64,000 nucleotides of DNA from JASLEW01 sp035544895 (GTDB lineage: Bacteria > Acidobacteriota > Thermoanaerobaculia > Multivoradales > UBA5704), in contig DASZZM010000046.1 of assembly GCA_035544895.1 (NCBI GenBank), positions 71,836 through 135,835 of the forward strand, in the 5' to 3' direction. Shown here piece by piece: positions 25,600 through 34,248 of this stretch; the first letter of the stretch is position 1; each line of letters opens with the position of its first letter. The notes under the pieces are model-generated. The model did no database searches. It was given only the letters and a program-made list of their open reading frames with translations, and was not told the origin of the DNA. A program made the translations under genes and the position numbers.

Positions 25600-26003
25600 G
25601 GGCCGGGCTTGGTCAGCGCGGAGACGATCTCGGCCAGCTCGGCGAGCGGCCGCGGCTTGTGCAGAAAGGCGTCGACGCCACGGCTCATGGACTCGGTCTC
25701 CATCTCCGAGGAGCCATAGCCGGTGAGGACGACGACGCGGGTAGCGGGTGAGCGCTCGCGGGCAAAGCGGATGAGCTCGAGCCCCTCGTTGCTGTAAATG
25801 CCGCTGAGCCGCAGGTCGGCGATGAGCAGGTCGTAGCGTACGTGGCAGAGCAAGGCCTCGGCCTCTTCGAGCTCGCGTGCGCAGTCGATCTCGTAGCCGA
25901 GCGGCACGAAATACTCGCGCAGCGCAAACAGGATCGCCTCCTCGTCGTCCACCAGCAGGATGCGCGGCGTCACCTGCCGTCCCGACTTGCTTTGCACGGC
26001 CAT
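25596..26003 (-). CDS. Stand-alone response regulator receiver
   Basis: A 135-residue CheY-like receiver. Acidic pocket is LLVDDEE (about 17-22), phospho-acceptor Asp63 lies in LIADLRLSG, switch Thr in VVLTGYG, and Lys in LHKPRP. No output domain. It is encoded 6 bases after the histidine kinase and overlaps the EAL gene by 4 bases, so it presumably links the two. Confidence 0.92.
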   Translation of the reverse strand: MAVQSKSGRQVTPRILLVDDEEAILFALREYFVPLGYEIDCARELEEAEALLCHVRYDLLIADLRLSGIYSNEGLELIRFARERSPATRVVVLTGYGSSEMETESMSRGVDAFLHKPRPLAELAEIVSALTKPGP

Positions 26004-26009
26004 GCGGCT

Positions 26010-27548
26010 CTATGCCTCGCCGGCACCAGGGAGGCCGAGCGGCAGGGTCACGGTGATCGCCGCGCCGCCTTCGGGCCGGTTGGCGACGGCGATTTCGCCG
26101 CGGTGGTGCTCGACGATCCGCTGCACGATCGACAGCCCCAGCCCCGTGCCGCCGCGGCGGCGCGTGAAGAACGGCTCGAAGATGCGGCCGAAGTCGGCGG
26201 CGTGAAAGCCGGGGCCGGAGTCTTCGACCGCGAAGCGCAGCGACTCGCCACCGCCGAGCTCCGCCCGGAGCATCACGCTTCCCCCGGGCGGCGAATGCTG
26301 AATGGCGTTCTCGAGGAGGTTCTGCAGGACCTGGACGATGCGCTTGCGGTCCACCTGGACGGCAGGCAGGCCGGCACCGATCCGCACCTCGATCTCGACC
26401 CCTGACTGGCTGGCCAGGGCGGCGCAAGCGGAGACCGCCGTGGCGGCCAGCTTCGCGGCCTGCGCCGGAGCCAGGTCGAGACGCGGCGGCTTGCCGTAGT
26501 CGAGCAGCCCCCGCATGAGCTCGCTCAGCCGCGTCACTTCCGTGCGCAACACCGCAAAGTAGTTGCGGTAGGCGGGCCGATGCTTGCAGCGGGCCTCGAA
26601 GGCGTCGAGCGTTGCCGAAATCCCGAACAGGGGGTTCCTGACCTCGTGTGCGACGCCCGCTAGCAGCGTGCCCATGGCCGACATGGTTTCGCTGCGCAGC
26701 AGAGACTCCTGGAGCTTGATGCGGTCAGTGATGTCGCGCGCCGCGGCGACGAGGCGCAGCTGCGGCTCGGGAACGGTCGCCGCGCTCACCTGCACCTCCC
26801 AGGCCCTGCCTTGCGCGTCGCGCGCCTCGGTGGCAGCCGGAGCCTGGGTGGCCGCGACCTCGTCGAGGAGGGCATGGATGGCGCGCCATGGCTCGGTGTC
26901 GCCGAGCACCTCCATGGGGTGAAGGACAACCTCGGCAAAGGACCGGCCGCACAGCCGGCGGGCCGACTCGTTGAGGCGCAGGATGCGCCCGCCGCGGTCG
27001 AGGAGCAAGAGAGGCATGGTGATGGCATCGAAGGTGAGCTGCCACTCCAGCGCCGCCTTGGAGATCGCCGCCTGCAGGCGTTTCTGCTGCTCGTCGTTGC
27101 GCTTGCGCTCGGTGATGTCGCGCACCACCGAGACCACCTCGTTGGCACCCGACTGCACGGTGCGCGCCTCGAACGAGCGGGGCTCGCCGTCGACGGCCAG
27201 GTCGTACTCCAGAACCTGGATGGCGCCGGTGGCGAGAGCCCTCTCGATCTCGGCCTGGAGGTCGCGGGCAAGACCGGCCGGCAGCACCTCGGCAATCTTC
27301 TTGCCGAGGAACTCGCTGGGCGGCAGCAGCAACAGCTCGGTGCGGCCCGCCCGGCAGTCGAGGTAGGTGCCGTCACGCGCGACGCGGAAGACCAGGTCGG
27401 GCAGCGCGTCGGCCAGGGCGCGGTGGCGCTCCTCGCTGGCGCGCAGCTGCTCTTCGACTTCCTTGGCGGCGGCGATCGCCGCGCGGAAGCGCTTCTCGCG
27501 CGCATGGGGGGCGCTCGGCGCGCGCGCCTTGGTCGAGCCGGTGGGCAT
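26010..27548 (-). CDS. PAS-domain sensor histidine kinase
   Basis: A 512-residue soluble kinase. A short coiled coil (about 22-45) precedes PAS domains at about 42-150 and 165-280. The HisKA H-box AGVAHEVRNPLFG has phospho-His301. The ATPase domain has N-box LLENAIQHSP, G1 DSGPGF and G2 GTGLGLSI. There are no membrane helices, so the signal is cytoplasmic. ATG 27548 is preferred; upstream codons are low-complexity Ser/Arg. First gene of the kinase-receiver-EAL operon. Confidence 0.92.
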   Translation of the reverse strand: MPTGSTKARAPSAPHAREKRFRAAIAAAKEVEEQLRASEERHRALADALPDLVFRVARDGTYLDCRAGRTELLLLPPSEFLGKKIAEVLPAGLARDLQAEIERALATGAIQVLEYDLAVDGEPRSFEARTVQSGANEVVSVVRDITERKRNDEQQKRLQAAISKAALEWQLTFDAITMPLLLLDRGGRILRLNESARRLCGRSFAEVVLHPMEVLGDTEPWRAIHALLDEVAATQAPAATEARDAQGRAWEVQVSAATVPEPQLRLVAAARDITDRIKLQESLLRSETMSAMGTLLAGVAHEVRNPLFGISATLDAFEARCKHRPAYRNYFAVLRTEVTRLSELMRGLLDYGKPPRLDLAPAQAAKLAATAVSACAALASQSGVEIEVRIGAGLPAVQVDRKRIVQVLQNLLENAIQHSPPGGSVMLRAELGGGESLRFAVEDSGPGFHAADFGRIFEPFFTRRRGGTGLGLSIVQRIVEHHRGEIAVANRPEGGAAITVTLPLGLPGAGEA

Positions 27549-27629
27549 GGACAGAGGCTCCCGCCGCGGCGCTGCAGCGCGCGGCGTAGTGCAGCTGCTC
27601 TTGATTCTCTGATGAGAAGAGCAAGCTGA

Positions 27630-27658
27630 AGTATAGCAATGCCGGCTCTTGCAGGTAA
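27630..27658 (-). promoter_or_regulatory. Sigma-70-like promoter for the kinase-receiver-EAL operon
   Basis: On the minus strand TTACCT (27658-27653) and TATACT (27635-27630) are separated by 17 bases, about 80 bases upstream of the kinase ATG. The surrounding divergent gap is AT-richer than neighbouring genes. A plus-strand TATAAA at 27677 may serve the Smr gene. Confidence 0.55.
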
Positions 27659-27738
27659 TACTGCTTCCCGTTTCCGTATAAAAATGAGGACAGAGGGAAG
27701 AGAAGCCGGCGCGGAGAGATGAAAACGAGGAGACGGCG

Positions 27739-28125
27739 ATGACCAGGGACTGCCGAGGAAAGGACGGCCAGGACGGCCGGGACTCCCGTGACTCCCGTGA
27801 CTCCCGTGACTCCGATACCGCGGAGGAAGGCGGCGGGCAGGAGGCCGCCGCGGAGATGACGGGCGAGGCGGTCGTGCTGCCGATCACCGACGTCCTCGAC
27901 CTGCACAGCTTCCTGCCGCGGGAGGTGGCCGGCGTGGTCGGCGAGTACCTCGAGGCGGCCTACGCCAAGGGGTTGCGCCATTTGCGCATCATCCACGGCC
28001 GCGGGACCGGCGTGCAGCGGCAGATCGTGCGCACCCTGCTCGGCCGGGACTCCCGGGTCGAAGCGTTCGGCGATGCTCCGCCCGAGGCAGGCGGCTGGGG
28101 GGCCACCTGGGTGCGATTGAGATAG
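27739..28125 (+). CDS. Smr/MutS2 C-terminal domain protein
   Basis: A 128-residue protein. After a charged N-terminus comes a small-MutS-related domain with LDLHSFLPREV and IIHGRGTGVQRQIVRTLL, the LDxH and HGxG motifs of this nuclease-like fold. The N-terminus contains DSRDSRDSRDSD, encoded by a 9-base tandem repeat at about 27781-27812. Stand-alone Smr proteins are reported as DNA or RNA nicking enzymes; activity here is inferred. Confidence 0.85.
   Translation: MTRDCRGKDGQDGRDSRDSRDSRDSDTAEEGGGQEAAAEMTGEAVVLPITDVLDLHSFLPREVAGVVGEYLEAAYAKGLRHLRIIHGRGTGVQRQIVRTLLGRDSRVEAFGDAPPEAGGWGATWVRLR
27760..27812 (+). repeat. 9-base tandem repeat within the Smr gene
   Basis: Three exact GACTCCCGT units plus a degenerate fourth occur at about 27781-27812, preceded by two GACGGCC units at about 27765-27780. 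They encode Asp-Ser-Arg triplets. Unit length is a multiple of three, so copy-number change keeps the frame. Confidence 0.7.
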
Positions 28126-28142
28126 ACTGCGCACAGTTCAGC

Positions 28143-30146
28143 ATGAGGTTTGGCGGCGAGAAGCGAGCGGACGGCGGCGGGCCACCGCACGGCCTGCGCA
28201 AGCTCGTCTCGCGCCTGCGCGCGCCGCGCGTCGAGCTCGTCTACGGCGCTCTCTACCAGGTCGACCTGCCGGGGATCGACGCGTTGCGCGGCGAACGTAT
28301 CTTGAGCTTCCTCGGCGAAGCGGGACTGCTCGCGCCGGGCGCGGTGCACGAGCCCGAGCCGGCGGAGCTTCGCGCCCTGCGCCGGGTCCACACGGACGAC
28401 TACCTGGAGTTGCTGGGGCACCCGGGGGCGCTGCTTCCGATCCTCGGGCTGGAGCTGCCGGACCACGCCGCCGAGCGCGTGATCGAAGCGCAGAGGGCAA
28501 TGGTCGGAGGCAGCATGCTCGCGGCCCGCCTCGCCCTGGAGCGCGGCGGCATCGCGGCCAGCCTCGGAGGCGGGCTGCACCATGCCTTCGCGGACAAGGG
28601 CGAGCGCTTCTGTCTGTTCAACGACGTGGCGGTGGCGATTGCCGAGCTGCGCGCCGGCGGCTTCGCGGAACCCGTCCTGGTGGTCGATCTCGACCTCCAC
28701 GACGGCGACGGCACGCGCTCAATCTTCGCGCGCGACCCGTCCGTCCATACCTTCTCGATCCACCATCGCGTGATGCGCCCGGCAGGGAGCCGGCCCATCC
28801 GATCAGACCAGCCCAGCACGGCGGACGGAGCCCAGATCATCCGATCGGCCACCGCGGACGAGCCCGCCGTCGCTTCGACCTCGATCGAGCTCCCCGACGG
28901 GCTCACCGACGCCGCCTACCTCGAGGAGCTGCGAGCTCACCTCCCGCCGCTTTGCGCCGGCAGCACGGGCTTCCGGCCCGGCCTGGTGATCTACCTGGCG
29001 GGCTGCGACGTGGCGGCCGACGACGCGATCGGCAACTGGCGCCTCAGTGCCGCCGGCGTGCTGGCGCGTGACCGCCTCGTCGTCGATTGCGCGCGCGCCG
29101 GCGGCCGCCGGCTGCCCCTGGTCGTCCTGCTGGCGGGCGGCTACGGGCAGAACGCGTGGCGTTACAGCGCGCGCTTCCTGTCGACCCTGCGGCGCGGCGG
29201 CAGGCCTGTCGAGCCCCCGAGCACGGCGGACTCGACCTTGGCGCGCTATCGCCGGCTGACTCACGTGCTCCATGCAAGAGGCGCCGGCGGCCGGCGAGAA
29301 GCGCGGGGCATGACCGCCGGGCCGGCCGGGGCCGGCGACCTGCCGGGAGTGCCGCCAATGGCGGGAGCGGCGGCCGCGCAGGACGCCGATTGGGGGCTGA
29401 CGCCCGAGGACATTCACGCCGCCTTGGGAGGGCCCGTGCGGCCGCGGCGCCTGCTCGGCTACCTGTCGCGGCAGGCCATCGAGCTCATCCTCGAGCGCGC
29501 CGGACTCTTCGACCGTCTCCGCCGACTGGGGTTCCGGCGTCCGACCCTGGACCTCGAGCTCGACGCCCTCGCGGGCGACACGGTGCGGATTTTCGGCGAT
29601 CCGGAGCGCGGCGAGCTGCTCGCCGAGATGCGGCTGCGCATCGACCGGCACACGGCCGCCGGCATGGCCCTGCTGCGCATCGAGTGGCTGCGGCTGCAAA
29701 ACCCGCGCGCCCGTTTCACTGTCGAGATCCCCCGCCTGCCGGGCCAGGACCATCCCGGCCTCGGGATGTTGCGCGATTTCATCGCGTTGCTCATCGTCGC
29801 CTGCGAGAAGCTGCAGCTCGACGGCCTGCTCTGGGTGCCCGCCTACTACTACACCGCCGCACAGGCGGCGCAAAGCAAGGCTTCGATGCACTTTCTCGAT
29901 CCCCGCGACGAAGGACTGTACCGCGCGCTGGAGGAGAGCCTGCGCGGTCTCTCCTTGGTGGCGGCGACGCAAGCGATCGATCAGGGGCGGGTGATGGACG
30001 CTGCCGGCCAACCCTTCTCCTGGCGGCCGGCGCCCATGGCCGAGCCGGTCAGCGGCCGCTTCCGGCGCCTCATGGAGAGCGACGATTACCGGCGCGCGGC
30101 CGCGGCGGCCGCCGCCGAGCACACCTTCCGGCTGGCAGGGACCTGA
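28143..30146 (+). CDS. Histone deacetylase-like protein with unknown C-terminal domain
   Basis: A 667-residue fusion. Residues ~30-345 are a class-I/II-type arginase/deacetylase fold: GGGLHHAF with His146/His147, VVDLDLHDGDGT with zinc ligands Asp184 and His186, AGCDVAADD with Asp289, and LLAGGYG with the catalytic Tyr. The chemistry would be amide hydrolysis (protein Lys, polyamine or acetoin-type substrates). Residues ~211-245 are an insertion absent from the usual SIHH...LPDG spacing and contain a REP-like palindrome. Residues ~400-667 form a separate domain I do not recognise (LLGYLSRQAIELILERAG, then ARFTVEIPRLPGQDHPGLG). It precedes a glycosyltransferase by 15 bases. Confidence 0.83.
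   Translation: MRFGGEKRADGGGPPHGLRKLVSRLRAPRVELVYGALYQVDLPGIDALRGERILSFLGEAGLLAPGAVHEPEPAELRALRRVHTDDYLELLGHPGALLPILGLELPDHAAERVIEAQRAMVGGSMLAARLALERGGIAASLGGGLHHAFADKGERFCLFNDVAVAIAELRAGGFAEPVLVVDLDLHDGDGTRSIFARDPSVHTFSIHHRVMRPAGSRPIRSDQPSTADGAQIIRSATADEPAVASTSIELPDGLTDAAYLEELRAHLPPLCAGSTGFRPGLVIYLAGCDVAADDAIGNWRLSAAGVLARDRLVVDCARAGGRRLPLVVLLAGGYGQNAWRYSARFLSTLRRGGRPVEPPSTADSTLARYRRLTHVLHARGAGGRREARGMTAGPAGAGDLPGVPPMAGAAAAQDADWGLTPEDIHAALGGPVRPRRLLGYLSRQAIELILERAGLFDRLRRLGFRRPTLDLELDALAGDTVRIFGDPERGELLAEMRLRIDRHTAAGMALLRIEWLRLQNPRARFTVEIPRLPGQDHPGLGMLRDFIALLIVACEKLQLDGLLWVPAYYYTAAQAAQSKASMHFLDPRDEGLYRALEESLRGLSLVAATQAIDQGRVMDAAGQPFSWRPAPMAEPVSGRFRRLMESDDYRRAAAAAAAEHTFRLAGT
28777..28794. repeat. 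REP-like palindrome inside the HDAC-like gene
   Basis: GCCCGGCAGGGAGCCGGC lies in codons ~212-217 of the deacetylase-like gene, within a segment that interrupts the conserved HDAC spacing. It resembles the GCCGGG-loop-CCCGGC palindromes elsewhere in the window and keeps the reading frame open. Confidence 0.45.
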
Positions 30147-30161
30147 TCAGAGTCGAGCCCC

Positions 30162-31262
30162 ATGTCCAGCCCTCCCGTCCTGTTTCTTCCCATCGTCGAG
30201 TGGGAGTTCCGCGTCCAGCGGCCCCATCACCTGGCGCGCTGCTTTGCTCGCGCCGGCTACCGCGTCTACTATCCGGACCTGCGCCTGTCCGCCGCGCCGC
30301 GGGCGCCGTGCCCGGCGGAGAGCGGGGTGTGGCGCTTCTCGCTCGCCGGCGACCCCGCTCACGACCCCTATCGCGACCGCATGCAGCCGGCGGCGGTCGA
30401 GCACGCGATGGCGGCGATGACCGCGCTCCGCGAGACGTCGGACGAGCATCCGCTGGCGGGCTGCTGGATCATCGCCCAGCTCCCCTCGTGGCGCCCCCTT
30501 GCCGAGGGTGTGCGGCGCGCCTTCGGAGGCCGCCTGCTCTTCGACTGCCTGGACGAGTTCGCGGCGTTCAGCGATCATGCCCTCCTGGGCGACGAGGAGG
30601 CCGCGCTGGCCCGCGGCGCCGACCTGGTGGTGGCGGTCACCGAGCCGCTCAGGCGCAAGCTGGACGAGCTCGGCGCGCGTTGCGTGCTCGTGCGCAATGG
30701 CTGCGATCCCGAGCACTTCGGCCCCGCCTCCGCCGCGGCCCGCCGCGAAGGTCCACCCGTGGTCGGCTTTTTCGGCGGCATCCACGATTGGTTCGACGGC
30801 GAGCTGCTGGCCGAGGTGGCGGGCACCCGGCAGGAGTGGGAGTTCTGGCTGGTCGGCGACACCTACATGGGCGATGTCGATGCGCTCCGCAGCCTCGCCA
30901 ACGTCCGCTTCCTCGGCGAGCTGCCGTACGACGAGCTGCCGCGCGTCGTCAGCCGCTTCGACGTCGGGATCATCCCTTTCAAGGTGACTCCTCTCACGCA
31001 AGTCACCGAAACGGTCAAGGTCTACGAGATGCTGGCCGCCGGCCTGCCGGTGGTGGCGACCGACCTGCCGGAGCTGCGCCGCCACGTGCCCCTGGTGGCG
31101 GTGGCACGCTCCGCTGAAGATTTCGCCAGGGGCATCGCCGAGGCGCTCGCCGAACCGCCGGCCGCCCGTGTCCGGCGTCGCGACTTCGCCCGCGCTCACT
31201 CCTGGTCTGCGCGCTTTTTCGAGCTGCGCAGAGCCATGGACGACGTAGACGATCTCAGTTGA
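30162..31262 (+). CDS. Glycosyltransferase family 4-like protein
   Basis: A 366-residue GT-B enzyme. The N-terminal LFLPIVEWEFRVQRPHHLAR and LLFDCLDEFAAFS (acceptor side) are followed by the C-terminal domain VVGFFGGIHDWFD, VRFLGELPYDELPRVVSRFD and VKVYEMLAAGLPVVATDLPE. This is the usual sugar-nucleotide site with the E(x7)E-like KVYE. The acceptor is unknown. It probably shares a transcript with the deacetylase-like gene. Confidence 0.85.
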   Translation: MSSPPVLFLPIVEWEFRVQRPHHLARCFARAGYRVYYPDLRLSAAPRAPCPAESGVWRFSLAGDPAHDPYRDRMQPAAVEHAMAAMTALRETSDEHPLAGCWIIAQLPSWRPLAEGVRRAFGGRLLFDCLDEFAAFSDHALLGDEEAALARGADLVVAVTEPLRRKLDELGARCVLVRNGCDPEHFGPASAAARREGPPVVGFFGGIHDWFDGELLAEVAGTRQEWEFWLVGDTYMGDVDALRSLANVRFLGELPYDELPRVVSRFDVGIIPFKVTPLTQVTETVKVYEMLAAGLPVVATDLPELRRHVPLVAVARSAEDFARGIAEALAEPPAARVRRRDFARAHSWSARFFELRRAMDDVDDLS

Positions 31263-31350
31263 GGATCAGAAGATCGCGCGGGATTCGTGGCGCCGGCCGC
31301 CGCGGACCTCGCCACGGCCGGCGCGCGGACCCCAGCCCTGCGCACCGCGC

Positions 31351-31824
31351 CTAGGAGAGGAGCGGGAAATCCGTCCTGCCCGTGGCCGTCTCGACCTCGC
31401 CCCGGTTTCCAGACTCCTCCGGAGGATGTGGCGGCGGGAGCGTCGCGGGCTGCGCGGTCTGGGCGGTGACGCTCTTGGCAGCCGCCGGCTTCTTGGCGGC
31501 GGACCGCTTGACCGGGCTCTTCTTGGCAGCGCTGCTCTTCTTGGCGGGGCTCTTCTTGGCAGTGCTCTTCTTGGCAGTGCTCTTCTTGGCGGGGCTCTTC
31601 TTGGCGGCGCTCTTCTTGGCGGCGCTGGTCCGGGAGGCGCCCTTCGCCTTGCTCGCCGCGCCCTTCTTGGCGGGGGCCTTCTTCGCGGTCCCTCTCTTGG
31701 CGGTGGTCTTCTTGGCAGCGGTCTTCCTGCCGGTGGCTCTCCTGGCGGCGGCCTTGGCCTTGGCAGGGGCGCGCTTGCCGCCACCAGCCTTGGTGCCCCT
31801 GGCGGACTTCGCTTTCGTAGGCAT
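31351..31824 (-). CDS. Histone H1-like Lys/Ala-rich DNA-binding protein
   Basis: A 157-residue, extremely basic, low-complexity protein. It has ~15 imperfect AAKKSPAKKSTAKK-type repeats (about residues 20-115), then a Pro/Glu-rich acidic tail. This is the composition of eukaryote-like H1 C-terminal tails seen in some bacterial nucleoid proteins (for example Hc1/AlgP-type). ATG 31824. There is no globular domain. It lies ~1.2 kb from the end of an HDAC-like gene. Some risk exists that the frame is low-complexity noise, but the start and consistent KK periodicity favour a gene. Confidence 0.75.
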   Translation of the reverse strand: MPTKAKSARGTKAGGGKRAPAKAKAAARRATGRKTAAKKTTAKRGTAKKAPAKKGAASKAKGASRTSAAKKSAAKKSPAKKSTAKKSTAKKSPAKKSSAAKKSPVKRSAAKKPAAAKSVTAQTAQPATLPPPHPPEESGNRGEVETATGRTDFPLLS

Positions 31825-31867
31825 GGCGCTATGCTCCTCGTTACAGGTTCAAGGGTTGATCAGGACT

Positions 31868-31951
31868 GCCGGGTCCGTACCCGGCTGGATCATCGGAGCT
31901 GCCGGGTCCCTCCCCAGCAGGTCGATCAGGACCGCCGGGGCCCTACCCGGC
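31868..31951. repeat. Cluster of three REP-like palindromes
   Basis: Upstream of the histone-like gene, GCCGGGTCCGTACCCGGC (31868-31885) and GCCGGGGCCCTACCCGGC (31934-31951) flank a weaker copy at 31899-31920 (CTGCCGGGTCCCTCCCCAGC). Each follows a GATCAGGA or ATCGGAG spacer. The remaining ~130 bases to the next gene hold nothing recognisable. Confidence 0.7.
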
Positions 31952-32080
31952 TGGTTCGTGACGATCGACGATTGCTCCACGACAGCGGGATGCTACGCTC
32001 AATCCATTGTAGGCGCAAGAGATCGCCACGAGCACCACGAGCGCACGGCACTACCGCAGCGAACCCTGGACTAGCCCAGA

Positions 32081-33520
32081 CTACTCATATTGAATGAATC
32101 CTGGCGCCATGATGCCGTCCGGGTCGAAGCGTCGCTTGGCGGCAACGACGCGCGGCCACTGCTCGCCGAAATGGGCTGCCCACTTCTCGGCGGTGTCGAA
32201 GGTGATGTAGCCCGAGAGGTAGCGCTTTCCGCCATAGAGGATCGACAGCTCGCTCGCCATGTCGAGCTGGGCGAGGCCGCGCTGCAGGAAGGCGCGCGGC
32301 ACCGCGGGAAGGATTCCCCAGCCCATGACGAATTCACCCGGCGGATGCATGAACAGCGGCACTTCCGAGGTGTGCGCGTAGGCAGGCCAGAGCAGGATGT
32401 GGCCGCCCGGCCCCAGCGCCTGCGGCGGGGTCGCCGCCAGCACCTGCTCGATGAACTCGCGCGCGCTCTCCCAGGGCAGGATGGTCTCCATCCAGGGGTG
32501 CGGCAAATCCCAGTAGCCGCTGCGCCGCCACAGCTCGAAGAGCGGATCCAGACGCTGGCAGAACTCCTGGTGCGACAAGTCGTCCGTCGCCAGGTGGCGG
32601 TACGGATGAAGCGACCGCAGCAGGGCCTCGTCGTCCGGCTCCTGGCCCGGCTCGAACTCGACCGTCAGGTGCAGCGGGTAGAGCCAATAGGCAAAGGTCT
32701 GCACCCCTTCGCCCAGCTCCATGCCCTCGCCGATGTGCTTGATTCCTTGGAAGCAGGGGGAGCACCAGCTCTCGAGCGAGCTCCAGGAGGGGTTGCCGGG
32801 GTCCATCACCGCCTTGGCGTCTTCCATCAGCGCCCCGAGGTCGTCATAGAGTAGAAAGTACTTGCGCACCCTCGACTTGCAGCGCCGAAGCCGGACCTTG
32901 GCCCGGGTGATGACCCCGAACTGTCCCAGCCCGCAGCGCGCCACGTCGAACAGCTCGCGGTTCTGCTCACGCGAGCAGGCGACGATCTCGCCGGCGCCGC
33001 TGACCACCTGAAGCTCCTCGGCGTTGTCGGCCTGGGTGCCGTAGCGGAAGCTCGCCACCCCCAGGCCGGCCATCGAGATGGTGCCCGCGACCGTGACGTT
33101 GAGGTTGTTGGTGAGCACCCGCGGCACGAGGCCGTGCGGCAGGGTCGCCGCCACCAGGTCGCGCCAGACCACTCCCCCGTCGACGGTCGCGGTCTCGCCG
33201 GCGGCGTCGATCTCGTGGATGGTGCCCATGGCGGAGGTATCGAGCAGCACACCGCCGTCGCTCGTCGCCTGGCCGCTCTGCGTGTGCGCCTGCCCGCGAG
33301 GCACGATGGGGAGCCGTTTCTCTCGGCAGAGGCGGATCACCTCCGCGACCTCCTCGGCCGTGGAGCAGCGCGCCACGGCGCCAGGCAGGCGGTCCACCAT
33401 GCGCCCGAAATCGGAGCGGTAGAGGGCGCGCACCTCTTCGTCGAGCAGGATGCGCTCGCCCAGTGTCTCCTCGAGGTCGCGCAGCGCGGCGGCGGTTGAG
33501 GTCGGCGTCGAAACGGTCAT
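32081..33520 (-). CDS. FAD-linked oxidase, cytokinin-dehydrogenase-like
   Basis: A 479-residue flavoprotein of the vanillyl-alcohol-oxidase/berberine-bridge superfamily. The FAD domain carries PRGQAHTQSGQA (74-85); His79 aligns with the covalent flavin His of cytokinin dehydrogenases. GTISMAGLGVASFRYGTQAD follows, and the C-terminal FDPDGIMAPG ends the substrate domain. No signal peptide. ATG 33520 overlaps the end of the rhodanese gene by 4 bases. Substrate unknown. Confidence 0.82.
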   Translation of the reverse strand: MTVSTPTSTAAALRDLEETLGERILLDEEVRALYRSDFGRMVDRLPGAVARCSTAEEVAEVIRLCREKRLPIVPRGQAHTQSGQATSDGGVLLDTSAMGTIHEIDAAGETATVDGGVVWRDLVAATLPHGLVPRVLTNNLNVTVAGTISMAGLGVASFRYGTQADNAEELQVVSGAGEIVACSREQNRELFDVARCGLGQFGVITRAKVRLRRCKSRVRKYFLLYDDLGALMEDAKAVMDPGNPSWSSLESWCSPCFQGIKHIGEGMELGEGVQTFAYWLYPLHLTVEFEPGQEPDDEALLRSLHPYRHLATDDLSHQEFCQRLDPLFELWRRSGYWDLPHPWMETILPWESAREFIEQVLAATPPQALGPGGHILLWPAYAHTSEVPLFMHPPGEFVMGWGILPAVPRAFLQRGLAQLDMASELSILYGGKRYLSGYITFDTAEKWAAHFGEQWPRVVAAKRRFDPDGIMAPGFIQYE

Positions 33521-34236
33521 GGGCGCTCTCCAGACTGGGTGTTCGGTTCGGGAGGTGGGGGTGGGGCCTCCGGGGGCGGGTTTTCGGAAGGCTGGGGAGG
33601 AACGATCGGCAGCTCTCCTTTGGGCCGCTTGCTCTCGGGCATGAGCTGCTGCTCTTTTACCGGCTTGAAGCGCCCCGGGGCGTTGGACGGAAGGTAGGTG
33701 CTGAACCCGTCGTGGATCCAGTGGCTGATGCCGCCGGCGATCAGGATGGCGTCGTCGAAGCCGGAGGCGCTGAGAACCGACATGCCGGCATCGCCGCAGC
33801 TGTCGGTATCGCAATAGACCAGGAAGGTCTCGCCGCGGAAGAGCCGCAGCTCGAGGAGGCGGTACGGCAGGCGGGGGAGCGGAATGTTGAGGGCGCCGCG
33901 CAGATGGCCGGTGCTGCCCATGTATTGCTCAGGCTGGCGCAAGTCGATGATCAGCACGTTCGGAGTGTCGCGCATGATCTCGTAGGCGACCGGCGGGCTC
34001 ACCGTGCGGTAGGGCTCCTTGTGCGGCTTGCGCGCGCCGAACAACGAGCGCACGGCGGCGCAGCCGGCCAGCGGCTGCAGGCCGCACCAGGCCAGCAAGC
34101 AGAGCAGCGCGCCGATCCCGAGGGATGAAGTAGCGCTTCGATGTGGCAGTGGTGGACTGCTCGAAGCATCTACTGGCGGGGGGGAAGGGGACGCCCCTTC
34201 CCCTGGCGTTCTAACGAGTTTGTGTCTAGCCTCCAT
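33517..34236 (-). CDS. Rhodanese-domain lipoprotein
   Basis: About 239 residues. A hydrophobic signal (GIGALLCLLAWCGLQPLAGC) gives a lipobox with Cys59. The rhodanese domain has NVLIIDLRQPEQY, HLRGALNIPL and the active-site loop VYCDTDSCGDAG with Cys142. A Pro/Glu tail ends the protein. The first ~38 codons (MEARHKLVRT onward) lie in a dispersed GC-rich repeat also present at 38404 and 40343. No other ATG precedes the signal peptide, so either the repeat supplies the start or a non-ATG codon is used. Stop overlaps the FAD oxidase start. Confidence 0.78.
   Translation of the reverse strand: MEARHKLVRTPGEGASPSPPPVDASSSPPLPHRSATSSLGIGALLCLLAWCGLQPLAGCAAVRSLFGARKPHKEPYRTVSPPVAYEIMRDTPNVLIIDLRQPEQYMGSTGHLRGALNIPLPRLPYRLLELRLFRGETFLVYCDTDSCGDAGMSVLSASGFDDAILIAGGISHWIHDGFSTYLPSNAPGRFKPVKEQQLMPESKRPKGELPIVPPQPSENPPPEAPPPPPEPNTQSGERP
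34126..34215. repeat. Dispersed GC-rich repeat, copy at the rhodanese 5' end
   Basis: The plus strand reads GATGAAGTAGCGCTTCGATG, then GCATCTACTGG, a seven-G run, GAAGGGGACGCCCC and TTCCCC. The same blocks in the same order occur at 40347-40475, and the G-run plus GAAGGGGACGCCCC block also at 38481-38500. It covers the start of the rhodanese frame. Confidence 0.65.
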
Positions 34237-34248
34237 CGGTCCCGCAGT

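Noticed and set aside
31868..31951. CRISPR-like array of repeats
   Set aside because: Only three imperfect palindromes with short, similar spacers and no cas genes; they match the REP-like family.
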